Shown: positions 13,683 to 20,682 of the stretch, piece after piece
Layout: each line of letters begins with the position of its first letter
How positions within the stretch are numbered: the first letter of the stretch is position 1
Origin: an uncultured Oscillospiraceae bacterium
GTDB lineage: Bacteria > Bacillota > Clostridia > Oscillospirales > Oscillospiraceae
Direction: 5' to 3'
DNA length: 20,682 nucleotides
Assembly (NCBI GenBank): GCA_910587255.1
Contig: CAJUKT010000106.1
Span: 1 to 20,682 of the forward strand
The notes under the pieces: generated by a model
The model's input: the letters and a program-made list of their open reading frames with translations, nothing else
What the model was told of the DNA's origin: nothing
The model's database searches: none
Program-made: the position numbers and the translations under genes

Positions 13683-14723
13683 TCACTGGGCGGAAGGGTC
13701 GACAGGGACGATATTTCCGGCCCCAGCGCAATCGGCACTATCGGCACGGCGGAGTTCTATGAGCCGCTTCCCGTTGCTCCTGCGTACAACCGCCGTGATC
13801 CCAATTCCACTTAGGGCTGCAACGCTTTGCAGAATTTTGCGGGACACATTTTTCGGCGTGACGCCCTCCGAGCCGTCAGGGTCGATGCGCTGTGCCAGCT
13901 CGGTGGGAGTGCCGATAAATCCAGCGCTGCCGCACAGCAATTCAGAGAGGAGAAAAATGATGCGGTCACCCAACAGCTCTGGCTGCTGGTAACTGTCTGC
14001 CGTCACCTCCCACACGTTGTCGGCGTTGCGGCGCAATTCCAACTCCCTGTACTCGATGTCGCGCCCGATGCAGGACAGCCGTGCCCTGCCGCTGCCCCGC
14101 TGCTCCTCCACCAGCGTGAAGCTGGCATCCACCGCGCCGCTGATGGCGGTGGTGCCGGAGATGCGGTTGAACACGTCGTCCGCTTTTTCTTTCCGCAGGT
14201 GGTGAATGAGCAGGATGGCGATGCCGTGGGCGTCGGCCAGCTTCTTCAGCGCGGACAGGTCGCGGTAGTCGTTGGCGTAGGTGTTGTCGTAGGTGGTTCC
14301 CCGGATCATCTGGAGCGTGTCGATGATGACCAGCGATGTGCCCGGATGCTCCGCCAGGAATTGCCGCAGCTGTTCCTCCAGCCCATCCCCCAGGATGCGG
14401 CTCTCGGTGCAGAAGTACACGTTGGGCGGCGCGTCCTCCGTCACATCGAACAGCCGGTTCTGGATGCGCAGCTGGGAGTCCTCCAGGCAGAGGTAGAGCG
14501 TCGTGCCCTGCTTCACCGGCAGGCCCCAGACGGGTTCCCCTTTCGCCACGGTGACGGCCAGCCACAGCGCCAGCCAAGATTTGCCCACCTTGGGCGATCC
14601 CGCCAGGATGTGTAGACCCTGGGAGATCAGCGTGTCCACCACAAAGTTCAGCGGCTGGAGCGGCTTGCTCATCAGCGTCTCGCCGTCGATGGTGGGCAGG
14701 CGGTTTGGTCTTGCGTTGTTCAT
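13683..14723 (-). CDS. RepA-like AAA_25 hexameric helicase/ATPase
   Basis: This 346-residue protein starts at ATG 14723 after AAAAGGAGG. Walker A is GSPKVGKS (42-49), an acidic LCLED follows at 78-82, and Walker B is LVIID (131-135). IAILLIHHLRKEKADDVFNRISGTTAISGAVDA is the RecA-like sensor/L2 region typical of AAA_25 (PF13481) proteins related to plasmid RSF1010 RepA. The C-terminus is a winged-helix-like segment (TPTELAQRIDPDGSEGVTPKNVSRKI). In mobilizable elements such proteins probably support replication or strand processing after transfer. It heads the minus-strand mobilization operon. Confidence 0.8.
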   Translation of the reverse strand: MNNARPNRLPTIDGETLMSKPLQPLNFVVDTLISQGLHILAGSPKVGKSWLALWLAVTVAKGEPVWGLPVKQGTTLYLCLEDSQLRIQNRLFDVTEDAPPNVYFCTESRILGDGLEEQLRQFLAEHPGTSLVIIDTLQMIRGTTYDNTYANDYRDLSALKKLADAHGIAILLIHHLRKEKADDVFNRISGTTAISGAVDASFTLVEEQRGSGRARLSCIGRDIEYRELELRRNADNVWEVTADSYQQPELLGDRIIFLLSELLCGSAGFIGTPTELAQRIDPDGSEGVTPKNVSRKILQSVAALSGIGITAVVRRSNGKRLIELRRADSADCAGAGNIVPVDPSAQ

Positions 14724-14752
14724 TTTAAAAACCTCCTTTTCTGATTGGGGCT

Positions 14753-14780
14753 TTGAACTTCTGCCCCTGTATGGTACAAT
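14753..14780 (+). promoter_or_regulatory. SigA promoter for the DUF6076-type gene
   Basis: TTGAAC (14753-14758), 16 bases, and TACAAT (14775-14780) form a good plus-strand promoter. A small hairpin (GTTATCCGG with CCGG..ATAAC, about 14815-14838) lies in the leader. The minus-strand ATPase operon diverges from the same 138-base gap. Confidence 0.6.
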
Positions 14781-14861
14781 ACAGAAAAAGAATGCCAGTT
14801 GAAATAAACAAGTGTTATCCGGGAAAACCGGAAATAACGCTTGCAGACAGGGAGGGCGCTT

Positions 14862-15830
14862 ATGAAAACCGATTGCGGAGTGTATGTGACCATCGCACCC
14901 GATGGGACGCTAAAAAGAGACCTCGCCGCAGTACGCGGCAAGATCCCTTTGGAGGATACCACTGTGGAGGATGAGATCATCACATTCTCCGAACTTGATT
15001 TTGGCCCATACGCCGAGGTGGTTGACCTCGTCATCACCTCCGCCGCGTTCATCCCCCACCAGGGTCGTTTAGAGGATGCGGACATGAATGTGTTCCAGTT
15101 CATCCAGGACACCACCATCGACCTGGTAACCACGATGGAGCAGGACGCCCCGATGTTCGGGACTTTGACCCGCGCAATGATTGAGGACTGCATCCCGGAG
15201 GATGATGGGACGGGGCTTTACGTTTACACCACTACCGCGCAGATCATCTCCATCCTGACCTCGGTGATGTATCTCCAGTTCGAGGTCAACGATATCCTGA
15301 GCGACCTGCGCCACGGTATCCCTATCGACTTCGAGGGCAGATATGACTATCTGCGTATGCAGGAGCTCACCCAGGTTTTTGAGCCGGACAGCGGTGGGCT
15401 GGTCTCCCGCTATTATTTCCGCTCCATATCGGACTACTACTATTTTCTGCTGGTGCATTTCATCTCCGGCAAACCAAACGTGGTGCTGTGCGAGTGCTGC
15501 GGGCGGTATTTCATCCCGCAGACAAAACGGAAGACGCTCTACTGTGACCGGGAACTCAAAAACGGCAAGTCCTGCAAGGCGCTTGCCCCCGCGCTGAAGC
15601 ACAAGTTGGACGCCAGCCGCAAAAAGGTCATTGAGGAATTTGACCGGGCCAAGCAGCGGATGTACAAGCGGTACGAGAGGACGGAAACCTTTGGGGAGAA
15701 ACCCGCCAACAAGAATTTGAGCTATAACGAATACTACCAGTGGTTAAAGCGGGCAACCGATGCCAGGGATCGGTACTTGGCTGGGACGCTAAGTGAGATG
15801 GACGCACTAAAAATTATTGATGTGAAATAG
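14862..15830 (+). CDS. DUF6076-type protein with C-terminal zinc ribbon
   Basis: The 322-residue product starts at ATG 14862, with GGGAGGG upstream. The N-terminal 200 residues are alpha-helical and acidic (FSELDFGPYAEVVDLVITSAAFIPHQG; MYLQFEVNDILSDLRHGIPIDF). Residues about 208-240 form a four-cysteine site (CECCGRYFIPQTKRKTLYCD, then a further Cys), and a basic helical tail follows. This layout resembles DUF6076 proteins from Firmicutes mobile elements. A zinc ribbon followed by basic helices suggests nucleic-acid binding. It is transcribed away from the mobilization operon from its own promoter and could regulate it. Confidence 0.65.
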   Translation: MKTDCGVYVTIAPDGTLKRDLAAVRGKIPLEDTTVEDEIITFSELDFGPYAEVVDLVITSAAFIPHQGRLEDADMNVFQFIQDTTIDLVTTMEQDAPMFGTLTRAMIEDCIPEDDGTGLYVYTTTAQIISILTSVMYLQFEVNDILSDLRHGIPIDFEGRYDYLRMQELTQVFEPDSGGLVSRYYFRSISDYYYFLLVHFISGKPNVVLCECCGRYFIPQTKRKTLYCDRELKNGKSCKALAPALKHKLDASRKKVIEEFDRAKQRMYKRYERTETFGEKPANKNLSYNEYYQWLKRATDARDRYLAGTLSEMDALKIIDVK

Positions 15831-15881
15831 TGAATTGCATACGATGGAAAACCAAGTATTTTAATTTGTGCAAGGAGCAGG

Positions 15882-16391
15882 ATGCTTATGGAACGAAGCA
15901 CAGAGCAATTCATTGAAAATTTATATCGCAAAAATTATCACAGGCTCTACGTTCATGCCTGCTCGATATTGGGGCAGAGTTCGGAAGCGGAAGCTGCGGT
16001 ACAGGAAGCGTTTTTAGCGGCCTGTAAAAAGCCGGATAAGTTTATCCGCAGCGAGAGCCATATTGGTTGGCTGAAAAGAGCGGTGGAGAACGAAGCATTA
16101 CATATTTTGCGGGAGCAAAAGTATTCTGCGGCGCTTTTTATGTCGATAGAGGAGCTTTCTCCTGGCCAGGAACCAGCAGCTTTGGAGGATAGCAGTTTTG
16201 AACTGGTCGAGCTTTGCCAGAGAGCCATTTCCAAAGAAGATTTTGACTTCTTCATCAGAATTTCCAAGCACGAATCGACATTCCAGGAAGAAGCCGAACG
16301 GCAGGGCGTAAGACTGGCAACTTGCTATAAAAGATTTGAGCGGATTCGAAAAAGGCTGCAGCAAGCATTGGATGATTATTACAAAAAGTAG
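15882..16391 (+). CDS. ECF-type RNA polymerase sigma factor
   Basis: This is a 169-residue protein; ATG 15882 (4 bases after AAGGAG) and ATG 15888 (10 bases after) are both possible starts. Region 2 is visible as IENLYRKNYHRLYVHACSILGQSSEAEAAVQEAFLAACKKPDKF and a WLKRAVENEALHILRE segment. Region 4 is diverged (FDFFIRISKHESTFQEEAERQGVRLATCYKRFERIRKRLQQAL). It is followed by a membrane protein typical of anti-sigma factors, so it probably controls a small envelope-stress or surface regulon that includes the secreted proteins downstream. A weak promoter (TTGCAT-16-TATTTT, 15835-15862) precedes it. Confidence 0.8.
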   Translation: MLMERSTEQFIENLYRKNYHRLYVHACSILGQSSEAEAAVQEAFLAACKKPDKFIRSESHIGWLKRAVENEALHILREQKYSAALFMSIEELSPGQEPAALEDSSFELVELCQRAISKEDFDFFIRISKHESTFQEEAERQGVRLATCYKRFERIRKRLQQALDDYYKK

Positions 16392-16490
16392 CCTTTCAAA
16401 TTGGTGAAACTGCTGAACTTGAAAATTTTTCTGGAGCGGTGTCGAAAAACGGGCCGCTCGTGGAGTATAGGTTATAAGGGGGACAAAATC

Positions 16491-17411
16491 ATGGACGAGT
16501 TAAAAAGGCTCGACAATAATCAGTATGCCTACTTGCGCCAGCTCTCCATTGAAAGGCTTCTGGAACTATTGAATGTTGCACCTGTTCCCGCAAGCTGTCC
16601 GGAGGACGAAGCGTATGTAGATGCGCTGGAGGAGGCGATCATTGAGAAAGAAAATGAAAATCCCACAGGATTCTTCCCCGATGTAGACCAGCAATGGGAG
16701 CAGTTCGTAACCCAATATCTGCCCGAGATAGAAGAAACCGCGCTTGAACCTGAGCGCATGGAGCACGCCGATTTAGCACAAACCAAACAGCAGCCCCTTG
16801 AAGTCCCCCCAAAGCGTGCTGTGACCTTCCGCCGGGTCTGGCGCACGGCCCTGATTGCCGCCGCCGCGGTTGCCTGTATGCTTGCCGTTATGGTGACGGC
16901 CCAGGCTGCGGGCGTGGATGTGTTCGGCGCAATGGCCCGGTGGACGGAAGATGTATTCAGCTTTGGGCAGATCCCGCCTGACAGTGAGGTGTCCGACAAC
17001 ATGAACGGTGAAGCTGCTGGGCCGGAGTTTTCCTCCTTGCAGGCGGCGTTTGATGCCTACGGCATGACGGAGGTACACGAACCCACATGGCTCCCAGATG
17101 GGTATGTTTTAGGAGAACTTGATGTAACGTACCTGGACGATCCGTTCCAGCAAACCTTTGCGGTATCCTACACGGACAACGAGGGGTATGTAAGCATCAA
17201 TGTCATGAGCTATGAGGATGAACCTGCCACACAGGTGCAGAAAACTGGCGACCCAGTGGAATCGGTGGTAAAGGACGGGATTACTTTCTACTTGATCCAA
17301 AACACAGACAATTGTGCTATTGCCTGGTATACGGATCAGTATGAGTATTATCTTAGTTCAAAAAACGGGAAGGATATCCTGTGGCAAGTTGTAGAATCCA
17401 TGTTTTCGTGA
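16491..17411 (+). CDS. Anti-sigma-like membrane protein with DUF4367 domain
   Basis: The 306-residue product starts at ATG 16491 (AAGGGGG upstream); the longer frame from 16401 has no ribosome binding site. The N-terminal 110 residues are cytoplasmic and acidic helical. One membrane segment follows at about 118-140 (TALIAAAAVACMLAVMVTAQAAG). The extracellular part has PTWLPDGYVLGELDVTYLDD and a strand-rich ending (ITFYLIQNTDNCAIAWYTDQYEYYLSS), matching DUF4367. Such proteins sit beside ECF sigma genes and hold the factor at the membrane until a signal arrives. The signal here is unknown. Confidence 0.75.
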   Translation: MDELKRLDNNQYAYLRQLSIERLLELLNVAPVPASCPEDEAYVDALEEAIIEKENENPTGFFPDVDQQWEQFVTQYLPEIEETALEPERMEHADLAQTKQQPLEVPPKRAVTFRRVWRTALIAAAAVACMLAVMVTAQAAGVDVFGAMARWTEDVFSFGQIPPDSEVSDNMNGEAAGPEFSSLQAAFDAYGMTEVHEPTWLPDGYVLGELDVTYLDDPFQQTFAVSYTDNEGYVSINVMSYEDEPATQVQKTGDPVESVVKDGITFYLIQNTDNCAIAWYTDQYEYYLSSKNGKDILWQVVESMFS

Positions 17412-17423
17412 AGGAGGGCCTTT

Positions 17424-17855
17424 GTGAAGAAAAAATGGTCAGTTCATATTTTGCCTATGTTACTGTGTATGGTGATGCTGTGTAGTATTCCCGCCCATGC
17501 GATGGAAGCGCGGGCAAGCACCCGGATTGCGCACAGCACGGTGACACTTTCCAAGAAAAGCAATGGTGATTTCAGCATTTTCTTTTCGGTTCAGGGTGTC
17601 GGAAAGATGGACGTAATTGGAGCCAGCAGCGTGGAAGTTCAGCGCAATACTATTTTTGGATGGATAACGGAATATACGTTCACAACCAGCGATACCCCGG
17701 AGATTCAATCGGAAAGCAAATTTCAGCACAACGCTACACTGACCTATTCGCCACTGTTTGAGGGAAAAGAATATCGCGCTGTGGTTATGATTTATGTGAA
17801 AGACGCTTCGGGGGTCACCACTCAGCGATTGGAAAGCAAGACACTAAATAGCTAA
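17424..17855 (+). CDS. Secreted DUF6147-like protein
   Basis: This 143-residue protein starts at GTG 17424 after GAAGGAGG, 12 bases after the anti-sigma gene. A signal peptide is clear (KKKWSVHILPMLLCMVMLCSIPAHA, cleavage after AHA). The mature part is a single beta-sandwich-like domain (STVTLSKKSNGDFSIFFSVQGVGKMDVIGASSVEVQ; ATLTYSPLFEGKEYRAVVMIYVKDASG). It resembles secreted DUF6147 proteins of Firmicutes. It has no anchoring motif, so it is released or held by the wall non-covalently. It is probably controlled with the sigma factor. Confidence 0.7.
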   Translation: MKKKWSVHILPMLLCMVMLCSIPAHAMEARASTRIAHSTVTLSKKSNGDFSIFFSVQGVGKMDVIGASSVEVQRNTIFGWITEYTFTTSDTPEIQSESKFQHNATLTYSPLFEGKEYRAVVMIYVKDASGVTTQRLESKTLNS

Positions 17856-17908
17856 ACGCAAGGATTTCCCCAAATATTACAAACCATTGATTATGAAAGG
17901 AGCCAGCT

Positions 17909-18943
17909 ATGAAAAGTCTGAAAAAGTGGGTATTTTTGTTGGTTGCCGTACTTTCGATGCAACTGATATTTACCCCGGCATTGGCTGTAGGCGAAAAATC
18001 CGAAAAGGGAAATGATGTGTCTATCAGCAATGGTAGCGCAGAAAAAATGACCATTGTAACTGACATGTATACAGCTACTGTTCCATCTGATGCTGTGATT
18101 ATTTGCGAAGGTGAAACTACCCAAGTATCCGAACCTCTCATGACAACCACATTTTCAAATGATTCAGCGGTTGTCGAATTCGATTATGATGCAACCTTAG
18201 CTGAGATGTACGCACACGTTCTTGAGAATAATGCAGATTTGTCGGAAACGCAGGCCAAGGAAATAGCAGAAGAATTGACAAAAAGAATACAAGCGGCAAA
18301 TGAACTTGCCACAAATGATAACAGTAGTAATAGGATGGCGAATGGTGATACTACTATTGTAGATCTTGGGTGCATCTCCGAAGGAAAGCTTGTAGACTTG
18401 CCTTCGGCAAGATATGTTCCAGATTCCAGAACATCAATTATTAGCGAAGGTTGGTCTGTAAACCCCCATGTAGATAAAAGCACTTTGTGGTCACAATATG
18501 TAATTGAATGGAATGGTTTGGATTTATACAAATCCCCTGATTCTGGGTCTATATCTTTCAACGATGAAATTACGGCAACAGTGAACGTCGGTTTTGAGGG
18601 AACCGCCGGTTTGACTAAATCGGACGCTTTAAAGTTTGGCCTAAAAGTAACAGCATCGGGTTCTGTAACCTCAAAAATTTCAAAAGGGTTCACGCTAAAT
18701 GTATCTGCTTGGACAAAGCATATGTTGAGACCGTATATTTACTATTACGTGGATCAATATCAAGGGACATATAGGTATTATTGCTATAATGCGTATGAGC
18801 AACGATATTTCTATGTATATGAAACACGCACAGCGGAAAATCGGTACAATATTGAAAAAGGAGTAAGATCTTGGGTGAGAGTTAATTCAGACCACAACTC
18901 GTCTGCCGCATCTCCTATACCTCCAACCGGATGGGAATGGTAG
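17909..18943 (+). CDS. Large secreted protein of unknown function
   Basis: The 344-residue product has GAAAGGAG upstream. A signal peptide (KKWVFLLVAVLSMQLIFTPALA) is followed by an acidic helical region (about 60-135) and a beta-rich region (150-260: SISFNDEITATVNVGFEGTAGLTKSDALKFGLKVTASGSVTSKISKGF). The last 90 residues are tyrosine-rich (RPYIYYYVDQYQGTYRYYCYNAYEQRYFYVYE) and end in PPTGWEW. Composition is more AT-rich than the upstream genes. The amphipathic Ser/Thr strand pattern in the middle recalls pore-forming or adhesive beta proteins, but I do not recognise a family. Confidence 0.6.
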   Translation: MKSLKKWVFLLVAVLSMQLIFTPALAVGEKSEKGNDVSISNGSAEKMTIVTDMYTATVPSDAVIICEGETTQVSEPLMTTTFSNDSAVVEFDYDATLAEMYAHVLENNADLSETQAKEIAEELTKRIQAANELATNDNSSNRMANGDTTIVDLGCISEGKLVDLPSARYVPDSRTSIISEGWSVNPHVDKSTLWSQYVIEWNGLDLYKSPDSGSISFNDEITATVNVGFEGTAGLTKSDALKFGLKVTASGSVTSKISKGFTLNVSAWTKHMLRPYIYYYVDQYQGTYRYYCYNAYEQRYFYVYETRTAENRYNIEKGVRSWVRVNSDHNSSAASPIPPTGWEW

Positions 18944-19045
18944 TATTCCTCAGAAATAAGACAAATTGAAAAAGCAATTGTATGTGATGTCAAACAAAAA
19001 GACATTGAGATATTAAGAGCATATCCATTAGGCCACCAGAATAAG
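18944..19045. other. AT-rich gap after the secreted-protein operon
   Basis: Only AT-rich sequence without gene character or clear terminator is seen here; it leads into the NlpC/P60 fragment. It may contain the junction between the operon and the remnant DNA. Confidence 0.3.
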
Positions 19046-19292
19046 CTATTTCATTACTTTTAAGAGTAATCTGCAAGTTATCCGGGCATAAGGGCCTTGC
19101 CGCCCCACGGATGTGAAGCCGGAGGCAGTAAACTCCGTCAACACTACATTGTTCATGCCGCTGGAGTAATGGCAGACCAGCAGCTTCCCCGCTACGTTGC
19201 GGCCTACGATCATACCCACATGGGAAGCGTCCGGGTGCAGCGCAAAGTCCCCCGGCTGGGTGTCTGCCAGCAATAACCGCCCGTCAGGTTAC
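19046..19292 (-). pseudogene. NlpC/P60-like (C40) peptidase fragment
   Basis: The minus-strand frame reads LLLADTQPGDFALHPDASHVGMIVGRNVAGKLLVCHYSSGMNNVVLTEFTASGFTSVGR. This is the second half of an NlpC/P60-type wall hydrolase of the kind carried by Clostridia integrative elements (PGD..., DASHVGMIVGR with catalytic His, LLVCHYSSGMNNVV). The catalytic Cys part is absent; a TAA stops the frame just upstream near 19287. After SVGR the sequence diverges into a short unrelated tail (QGPYARITCRLLLKVMK). It is therefore truncated at both ends, a relic of an earlier element. Confidence 0.6.
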
Positions 19293-19309
19293 TCACACCT
19301 TTCCCGAAC

Positions 19310-19361
19310 AAAAAGGATATCAGCGGCAGGGCGTTTTGTCCTGCCGCTGATATCCTTTTTT
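19310..19361. terminator. Perfect 21-bp-stem bidirectional terminator
   Basis: Bases 19310-19330 and 19340-19360 are perfectly complementary with a 9-base loop; the stem centre reads GGATATCAGCGGCAGG. A5 on one side and T6 on the other make it a terminator in both directions. It separates the remnant region from the tRNA/integrase end. Confidence 0.8.
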
Positions 19362-19436
19362 CCGTACCGTGCTTGCTACCCCCCGGTTCACTTTGTACCC
19401 CTGTGGGGTGTAACCCTTGCGGTTCAAGGGGTTTCG

Positions 19437-19484
19437 TGGAGCTGGTAATGTGATTCGAACACACGACCTGCTGATTACGAATCA
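19437..19484 (-). tRNA. 3' fragment of tRNA-Thr(CGU), attachment site
   Basis: On the minus strand the sequence covers the anticodon loop TTCGTAA (anticodon CGU), the 3' anticodon-stem strand TCAGC, variable loop AGGTC, T-arm GTGTG-TTCGAAT-CACAT, acceptor strand TACCAGC, discriminator T and CCA. The 5' half is absent: only TGA of the expected GCTGA stem remains, then unrelated sequence. A tRNA 3' end next to a tyrosine integrase is a classic att core. Because the tRNA points left, the integrated element should extend to the right, to the intact tRNA-Thr gene. Confidence 0.75.
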
Positions 19485-19607
19485 TAAATGATGTTATTAT
19501 CCACGCAGTTACATCCAACTATATAAGCGTTTCCAATGGTTTTCCGGCGTTGTATGTGCTTGTATATCAACATACGTTAATCTGGTTACTAACAAAAAGC
19601 AATCAAT

Positions 19608-20602
19608 TTAGAATGCCTCAACAGCCCGTACAAGTTCCTCCACATCAGTATGCACATAGATATTTGCCGTAGTGCTGTAGTCCGCGTGGCCCAGGATTTT
19701 TTGTAGTATTTCGGGCGGCACCCCGGCCTTTCTGGCATGGCTGGCATAGGTATGCCGGGTGGCGTGTGGGGTCTTGCGCTTTATGCCAAGCTTGTCCAGC
19801 AATGGGTAATAGTTGCGCCGACGAAAGTTTTCTGACACTTTGTCCCCGGTGTAACCCGACAGGAGCATTGGGCCGTCCGCCTGATTTGCAAAATAAGAAA
19901 AATATTCACGCCCTTCGGGGCGTATTGGTATCACCCGGTTTCGTCCTGCCTCCGTTTTTTCCCCACCTACAACATAAGTTTCGTGGCAATCCTCCAAAGG
20001 GAGGGAGAACAGCTCCCCAATTCTCATCCCAGTGTAAATCAGCATGAGAATGATCTTTGCCGTCTCGCTTCCTTCTTTTTCCAGTTTTGCAATATCGGCA
20101 TCGGAAAAAATTTCTTTCTCTTTTTTGATCTTTCCCGGCACTTTGATATAAGTGGCAAAATTGGTTGTAATCAGCTCCTCACGGATGGCCCACTCCGATA
20201 GTTGAGTTGCGAGAAGTTTATATTTTGACACCGTAGAGTTTGACTTCCCCATATGCTTGTCTATGACCGCCTGAAAATCAGCCGTTTTAATGTCCCGGAA
20301 CTTTTTTTATGGAGCGGCTCAAACACCGTAAAAGCTCGGTCATATGTAGCAACGGATTTTTCCCCAACATTTCTATAGTGCTCCTGCTTCCACGCCTTAA
20401 AAACATCCGCAAAGGTCATGTTGTACCGCTCATCCAGCGAACGGCCTGTAAGGCGGTTTAAAGCCTCCAGGGCGGCGGTCTTTGTCTCGTAATATCCTAT
20501 GATGGTTCGATTCTTAGACGCCGCCCATGGCCTTCTCCTGCGCCCCTGGAGCTTGTATACAGTGTCAGCGCCGATGCGATTTTGTAGTTTTTCGCCGAAC
20601 AG
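19608..20602 (-). pseudogene. Tyrosine-type integrase, frameshifted and lacking a normal start
   Basis: The C-terminal 214 residues (19608-20252) hold the catalytic domain: Arg in TGMRIGELFSLP, HATRHTYASHARKAG (HxxRH), ILGHADYSTTANIYVH with the nucleophilic Tyr. Upstream, in another frame, lie an AP2-like arm-binding start (VYKLQGRRRRPW; TIIGYYETKTAALEALNRLTG) and a SAM-like core-binding region (MTFADVFKAWKQEHY). The frames join at a run of seven A (plus-strand T 20302-20308), where eight would restore one frame. No ATG, GTG or TTG precedes the arm domain after an upstream in-frame TAA. Gene decay, a sequencing slip, or frameshifting at the A run are all possible. Confidence 0.7.
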
Positions 20603-20682
20603 GATATGTCGAAAAATGGCGGGTAATGGTGTACAGCCTTTGCATAATTATACTTACCGTTTTCGTCCGTCAAGCCTGAAAC

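Noticed and set aside
16401..16490. Upstream extension of the anti-sigma-like protein
   Set aside because: No ribosome binding site at 16401; AAGGGGG precedes ATG 16491 and the extension has no coding character.
20497..20682. Minus-strand frame open from the window edge
   Set aside because: It overlaps the integrase arm-binding region in another frame. The part left of about 20560 is a shadow; the edge part may be the end of a real upstream gene but cannot be judged here.
1..20682. CRISPR array, retron or diversity-generating retroelement
   Set aside because: No regularly spaced repeats and no reverse-transcriptase motif were seen on either strand.

Overview
The window looks like accessory DNA from a GC-rich gut Clostridia genome (Oscillospiraceae-like; inferred from codon use, strong AGGAGG ribosome binding sites, and the prophage and mobilization families present). 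It has four blocks.

(1) 1-4993 is the late/lysis end of a prophage. An IS transposase tail sits against a truncated tail-type protein. Then come a DUF4376-like protein, a CmpB-like membrane protein, two degraded small ORFs, an AT-rich reverse-strand metallopeptidase moron with its own promoter, a holin, a two-domain endolysin, a small membrane protein and a sigma-like HTH protein. A clear terminator closes the block.

(2) 5010-9815 is an accessory cassette. It begins with an unusual hairpin-rich leader and ends in a terminator. It encodes a small ORF, a papain-like cysteine-peptidase candidate, Pro/Tyr-rich and Gln-rich proteins, a Gly/Trp/Cys-rich membrane-anchored stalk-like protein, a beta-rich protein and two helical proteins. 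A reverse-strand pair (zinc-ribbon protein and HNH endonuclease) interrupts it; the HNH transcript appears to start with a structured leader. I cannot assign a function to this cassette, and it is the best candidate here for an undescribed system.

(3) 9930 to about 15830 or further is a mobilizable element. On the minus strand it has a RepA-like AAA ATPase, a GC-rich oriT-like intergenic region, mobC, a MobA/VirD2-type relaxase, a small conserved ORF and a large serine recombinase with DUF4368. Divergent from these is a DUF6076-type protein. Downstream on the plus strand is an operon with an ECF-type sigma factor, a DUF4367 anti-sigma-like membrane protein and two secreted proteins. I cannot tell whether this operon is element cargo or chromosomal.

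(4) 18950-20682 holds debris and the edge of another element: an NlpC/P60-like fragment, a perfect 21-bp-stem terminator, the 3' part of a tRNA-Thr(CGU) on the minus strand (an att site), and a tyrosine integrase broken by a frameshift in an A7 run and lacking a normal start. The tRNA fragment next to the integrase implies a second element that extends beyond the right edge of the window.
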